NCBI GenBank assembly: GCA_963691655.1
Contig: OY829326.1
Location: forward strand, 70,797,235 to 70,861,234
Direction of reading: 5' to 3'
Origin: Toxonevra muliebris
Lineage: Eukaryota; Arthropoda; Insecta; Diptera; Pallopteridae
DNA length: 64,000 nucleotides
In this document: positions 59,632-64,000 of the stretch, piece by piece
Layout of the letters: each line of letters starts with the position of its first letter
Position numbering within the stretch: position 1 is the first letter of the stretch
Translations under genes and position numbers: made by a program
Notes under the pieces: generated by a model
The model's database searches: none
Told to the model about the DNA's origin: nothing
What the model saw: the letters and a program-made list of their open reading frames with translations, nothing else

Positions 59632-61599
59632 GTTTGTTGGTTAAGAAAACAAAAAGAAACTGCTGCAATGAATGAACGTGTAGCTACAACAATTAATGGA
59701 ATTTTGTTACTTTTTCTTTTGTTCGTATTGTAATGTGGGCTTCAATTTGCTAGTAATTTTAATTTGCATATATACCTATGCAACCACTGGGAAAATATTT
59801 ATTTGATTCTGCTATTAGCTGAAGAAGAAAAAGCTGAAAGTATTAGAGAAATAGCAACCAATATGTATAATGAAAAAAGTTATTGGTTTCTCAAGAATTG
59901 AAATTCCTCTTAGAAGAATAAAGAGTTATTTCAGAAGTCTCCGAAAAATGTGAATCAGACAAGAGAAAAGTCGGTTGCAATAGAATGTTGGTTTCTTAAT
60001 AACTACTGAGGATTCAGTTTTAACATATTTGCTCCTATAACCCAAGAATATACAGAGAAAACAAAAGAACAAAAGCAAGGGGAGTAATGTGCAGAACGTT
60101 GTTCAAAAGCTTATAAATTCTGTAATAAAATCAAATTATTTCTTCAAATCTAAAAGACAATGCCAAACTTATTTCAGAACTAACTTTCCAAAAATTATGT
60201 TTCTCTTTAGCCTGTGAAGAACTTTTTTGGAATATTTTTCATGAATTTTTTAATTATAATAATATAGGAGACCCTGCTTTATGCACTTCATTCTAAAACC
60301 TAAATGTTTCAAAGCCCTTTTCACTGAATATCTCTAATCTTCATTGCTCTTAAACCTTTTTTTCTGTGGGCTAAATAATTGCTGTGCTGCACTCAACAGA
60401 ACAGATCTCGTAGTAGTTACAGTTCTGGCCCAGCTACTTTAATCACATTTCCATATCTGTTTCTAAAAAAAAATAAATCAAATGTTTCAGGCAAGACAGC
60501 CTAACCATAAAAATATGCCATGGAAATTTCTTGTGTCATCAAAATTATACAATAACAATTAAACATGAATATTAACTTATCCCTCACTAAGCTAAAAATA
60601 CATTTAGATTTTCAATTAAATTTTATATGTTGAAACTGAAGCCCACAAAATGTATTTGTGTTTTTGGTGACTTTATATTCCATATTTAAATGTATTCAGT
60701 AAACAATAAAATATTTAGTAAAACACAAAAAAAAAAACACAGGCACACACACACACAGTTATACATGCATACATTCACAAAAACACATATGTAAAATGTT
60801 TTAAATAATATACGTATTATATATATATACATAAATAAAATAATAGTTTATAGATTTATTATGTATGTGTGTGTTTGTGTGCGAGCACATGTTATTTGTA
60901 TTGAAAACCAAATAGAAAAAAACTCAAACCAAAAAATAAATAAACTAATAATTAAAAAAAAAAACAATATAAATTAATATTTAAAATGAGGATGAAAAGA
61001 AGAATAAAAACAAAACTAAAATTAATGTAAAATATACAAAACAAAATAAACAATAATAATAAAAAATTATAATAAAAGCAACGAATGTATTTATGCATAA
61101 TTTACAAAAAATTACACTAACACAATTGAGCCAAAAAAATGTAATGATATGGAAAATTAATAATAATATAAAAAACACGTAAATTATCCATATTTAATGC
61201 GAAATTTTGTTTTTCAATTTTCCCATTGTTTTTTTTTTTGTTGTTGTTTTTATTTTAATTTTTTATTGCGAAATAATATTACAATATTTCGCACAATACA
61301 CACAAAAATGTCGCATTTAATGAGAATATAAAATAAATAATGTGAGCATTTTTAATGAAATTACTTTTTTTCCAACAATTTTTTTGTGAATAGTTTTTTA
61401 AAAGTGGTAAGTAGAAAGGTGCGTTGGACGAATACGAAAAAATGTTGCATAGCCATTTATGGTATTTATAATTAAATATTGCATCGCTAAAATTGCCAAA
61501 AAAAACCTTAATGTCGCAATGACGTTTTGACGAAAATATCGATGGTTAATTTGACTGCAACTCTCTCATACTTCGAATGTTAATAAAACTAGACTTGCC
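59632..61599 (+). other. 3' flank with possible poly(A) signals
   Basis: AT-rich. AATAAA occurs at 59917-59922 and 60705-60710, and in several later A-rich stretches, so the transcript end cannot be fixed. CA/TG repeats lie at 60740-60760 and 60865-60885. A long A-rich, then T-rich run spans 60940-61270. No further gene is seen. Confidence 0.45.
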
Positions 61600-62240
61600 A
61601 TAATTTTCAAGCGGCTATCAAGACATTTGGATTCCGGGGCATATTGGACTTGAAGGAAAAATAAATCTGCGGGTACACTATAGCTAAAAAAAGGAGCATT
61701 AATTCCTTTCGTAAGTTCAGAGCCATTCTGTGGAATGGGAAAAATATCATTCTCTCTATTAATTAGGAAATCAAAGATAATTGTACATAGAACTCCGGCC
61801 GGGCTTAGAACATTCGACAGTTCTATTAGGAACCCATAACCTAAAACGCTTCATGGAATGTATGAATTTATCAAAGAATAGTTTTAGAATCATTAGAGGA
61901 ATTCTAACAGGGTATTTTTGGTTGAAAGTCAGTAATTTTTGATCGGGTTGCGTACAGGATGACATTCAAAATAATCAATGAATATAGGTGGTCGAAATAT
62001 GTAACAGCAAAAAGTGTTACAAGCATTTCACACTAAAAACTAAAGTCGTCAGACTTAAAAGGTCAATTTCAATGTTATTTCGTAAATGCTTGACAAAATA
62101 CAAAGACGGGAAAAATTCCTAACAAAGTGTCTAATGACTGACTATCAGGCCTAATTTCTGAAGTATGGCAAGCCTAATATAGCCCATGTGTGAGGAGGAT
62201 CAGTGGAACTGTTAAAGAATACATTTAAAAATGATAAGTA
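61600..62240 (+). mobile_element. Decayed non-LTR retrotransposon, RNase H end
   Basis: The plus strand codes DIWIPGHIGLEGK at about 61617-61655. This is the WxPGHxGxxGN motif near the end of RNase H in I/jockey-type elements. Downstream fragments (SFRIIRGILTGYFWL at about 61880) fit the TGH-type linker. A trace of the Cys/Glu-rich tail (GTGTGAGGAGGATCAGTGG at about 62189) follows. Frame is lost many times. Reverse transcriptase is not seen, so it is truncated. Confidence 0.65.
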
Positions 62241-62462
62241 GGTCTAAAAACTTTTATTCGGATCCAAAATAATTTATTAGTAGTATTATTATAATCTATT
62301 TGTTGTTTTAAATATTGTTTTTTTATATCATTTTATAGCCCCGCTTCAGTGGCATCTTCAGAAGAGTACACCCTTATACAAATTAATGTGGGCAAGACAA
62401 TTTTTCTTTAAAAATGTGTTTAATTTATAAAAAATAAATATAGTGGTATATCGGAAGAATTA

Positions 62463-63587
62463 CACTGTGCTCGAATTTAAAAAAATTTATTTTGTATCAG
62501 ACGGAAGACATATCGTTTCTAACTAACTCGGGGTCAAGGGATTCAGTGGTGATACCCGTTTTTTCCCCTATCAGCAGAGTTTCATACAAATTTTTGTTTT
62601 GAAGTTTTGGTTTGGGGGTATACTGCAAAGTTACATGCTTTTCTTCTTATTGCGGTGAAAATTGGTATCGAGGGGTTTTTTTGGCATGAAAAAACTGAAT
62701 CTGATATTTATTTGCAGAAAAATTAATTTTAGACATACCTCCCATACAAAAAACCGTCAAAAATCGCCAAAAAGTGGAAAGTTTGTATGGGAGGTACCCT
62801 TATTTTACATCGAAATAAATTGAATTTTGCCCACATCATGTTTTTTTGTTAAGAAATTAGTTTCTGAAAGTTTCATCCAGTTCTCATAAAAGCTGAAAAT
62901 TTGAAACGTTTTTGAAATTTGGGTTTATGCTTCCTAAAACTAAGTTTACAGCTTTTGTTGTTCAGTGACCTATAGTAAAATTTCATGGGTAACATATTTC
63001 TTGAACATATTAACCCTCTATCAACCCTTGTAATGGATAAAAAAAGTAACTTTTTTCGATAAGGGCAAAAATGACCTATACTAGTGGGCGCCAAAGGGTT
63101 GATAAATAGGAGGAAAATATTCTACGGGAAATTCAACTATAAATTTCCGAACACACAAACAAACTTTGATGCAAAACTAACAAGTTGTCTTATGGTTCAT
63201 TTTACTTAATCTTCCATAACTTATTTTTTTAACGAAAAAAGTGATGTGTGCAAAAATTTAATTTATTTCGACCGTAAAATAAGGGTACCTCCCATACAAA
63301 TTTTCCACTTTTTGGGGATTTTTGACGGTATTTTTTGTGGGAGGTATGTCTAAAATTATTTTCTTCTGTAAATAAACGTTATATTCAGTTTGTTCATGCG
63401 AAAAAAACCCCTCGATACCAATTTTCACCGCAATAAGAAGACGAAACCAAACCAAATTTTCAAACAAAAATTTTAATGAAACGCTGCTGATAGGGGAAAA
63501 AACGGTTATAACCACTGAATTCCTTGATCCCGAATTAGTTAGAAACGATATGTCTCCCGTCTGCTACATTTTATGACTAGCACAGTG
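62463..63587. mobile_element. 1.1-kb foldback element with ~370-bp arms
   Basis: The left arm (62463-about 62860) and right arm (about 63218-63587) are inverted copies: CACTGTGCT tips, then GACGGAAGACATATCGTTTC / GACGGGAGACATATCGTTTC, ATCAGCAG and CGCAATAAGA-type blocks, and TACCTCCCATACAAA. TTA lies immediately outside both tips (62460-62462, 63588-63590), a possible 3-bp target duplication. The centre of about 350 bp has no transposase. A third, solo arm of the family is at 8981-9165. The superfamily is not settled; TTA would fit PIF/Harbinger, but that is inference. Confidence 0.8.
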
Positions 63588-63594
63588 TTATTGT

Positions 63595-64000
63595 TTAGTA
63601 TTCCCACAATTGGCTTCAGATGATGCTCTGAATACGTTTTGGCATAGATTCAGGTGTCATAGACAATTTGCAGGTGTCATAGATTTCCTCATCTCCTTAC
63701 AGCACTTCATTCATTGTTCGATTAGCTTGGTTTTGTTTGTGCTTTTTCTAAAAATGAGTGTTAGGGTTTTAGCAAATTAAGACAGCGATATATATTTTAA
63801 ATGAGTCTCACCTTGTAGATTTACCACAAATTCTCGTTGGGATTGAGAATCGACGAATTACCAAGCCAATCCAAAATGGTTACCTTGCTGCCAGCGAAGA
63901 CTTTTTACACGACCTTGGAAGAATGTCAGGATGTCTAACCTTGTTAAAAAATCGAGTTTCCCAAATTCATCTTTGAGACCTCAGGGAATATTCGATCATG
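63595..64000 (-). mobile_element. Decayed Tc1-like transposase, cut by the window edge
   Basis: Read on the minus strand, in broken frames, I see MNLGNSIF, HSSKVVKKVFAGSKVTILDW, LGNS.ILNPNENLW and, nearest the foldback, a C-terminal IYAKTYSEHHLKPIVGIL stretch. These correspond to the QQDxxPKH region, the VLDWPxxSPDLNPIENLW motif (third catalytic residue) and the SMPxRxxxVIxxxGG end of Tc1 transposases. Many stops are present. The N-terminal part lies beyond the window. Confidence 0.75.

Noticed and set aside
1..64000. CRISPR arrays, operons, rRNA
   Set aside because: No regularly spaced identical repeats with unique spacers and no rRNA-like sequence. The window is eukaryotic, so bacterial features are not expected.

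Overview
The window is nuclear DNA of a higher fly (Diptera, Schizophora). It is AT-rich and gene-poor, with one spliced gene, very long introns and many decayed transposons. A tephritid fruit fly is my best guess, from the mix of mariner, Tc1-like, piggyBac and hAT remnants and the large intron. That is inference; no sequence marker here fixes the genus.

The only host gene I can support runs left to right from a putative Inr+DPE core promoter at about 16,884. Three coding exons, 17254-18591, 51760-52373 and 58500-59397, join in frame (phase 0, then phase 2) into a 949-residue protein. The first 446 residues are a low-complexity Gly/Ala/Thr/Gln/His-rich region. Next come a short Ser-rich linker, one membrane segment, and a peptidase M19 (renal/membrane dipeptidase) domain. 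Two residues that should bind the catalytic zincs are changed (Asp to Asn, His to Tyr), so the product looks like a membrane-anchored pseudo-dipeptidase. After the UGA stop, followed by C, the frame stays open for 77 codons, which makes it a stop-codon readthrough candidate. Intron 1 is about 33.2 kb and intron 2 about 6.1 kb.

Region by region: 1-16.8 kb is the upstream flank, with a mariner remnant, two copies of a tRNA-derived SINE, a solo arm of a foldback element, a 173-bp direct duplication, a hAT fragment and a non-LTR retrotransposon tail. 16.8-18.6 kb is the promoter, 5' leader and exon 1. 18.6-51.8 kb is intron 1, a transposon sink: TTAA-flanked MITEs, a nearly intact DD37E Tc1/mariner-type element, a 1.1-kb TA-flanked element, a 643-bp foldback, a Tc1-like transposase fragment, an internally deleted piggyBac, a hAT MITE with 8-bp target duplication, a third SINE with clear target duplication, and several degenerate minisatellite arrays. 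51.8-59.6 kb holds exon 2, intron 2 (with a pre-miRNA-like hairpin and a second mariner remnant) and exon 3. 59.6-64 kb is 3' flank with a decayed non-LTR element, a 1.1-kb foldback and a Tc1 transposase cut by the window edge.

All repeat ends, target duplications, splice sites and the hairpin were found by eye. No alignment, folding program or database search was run.
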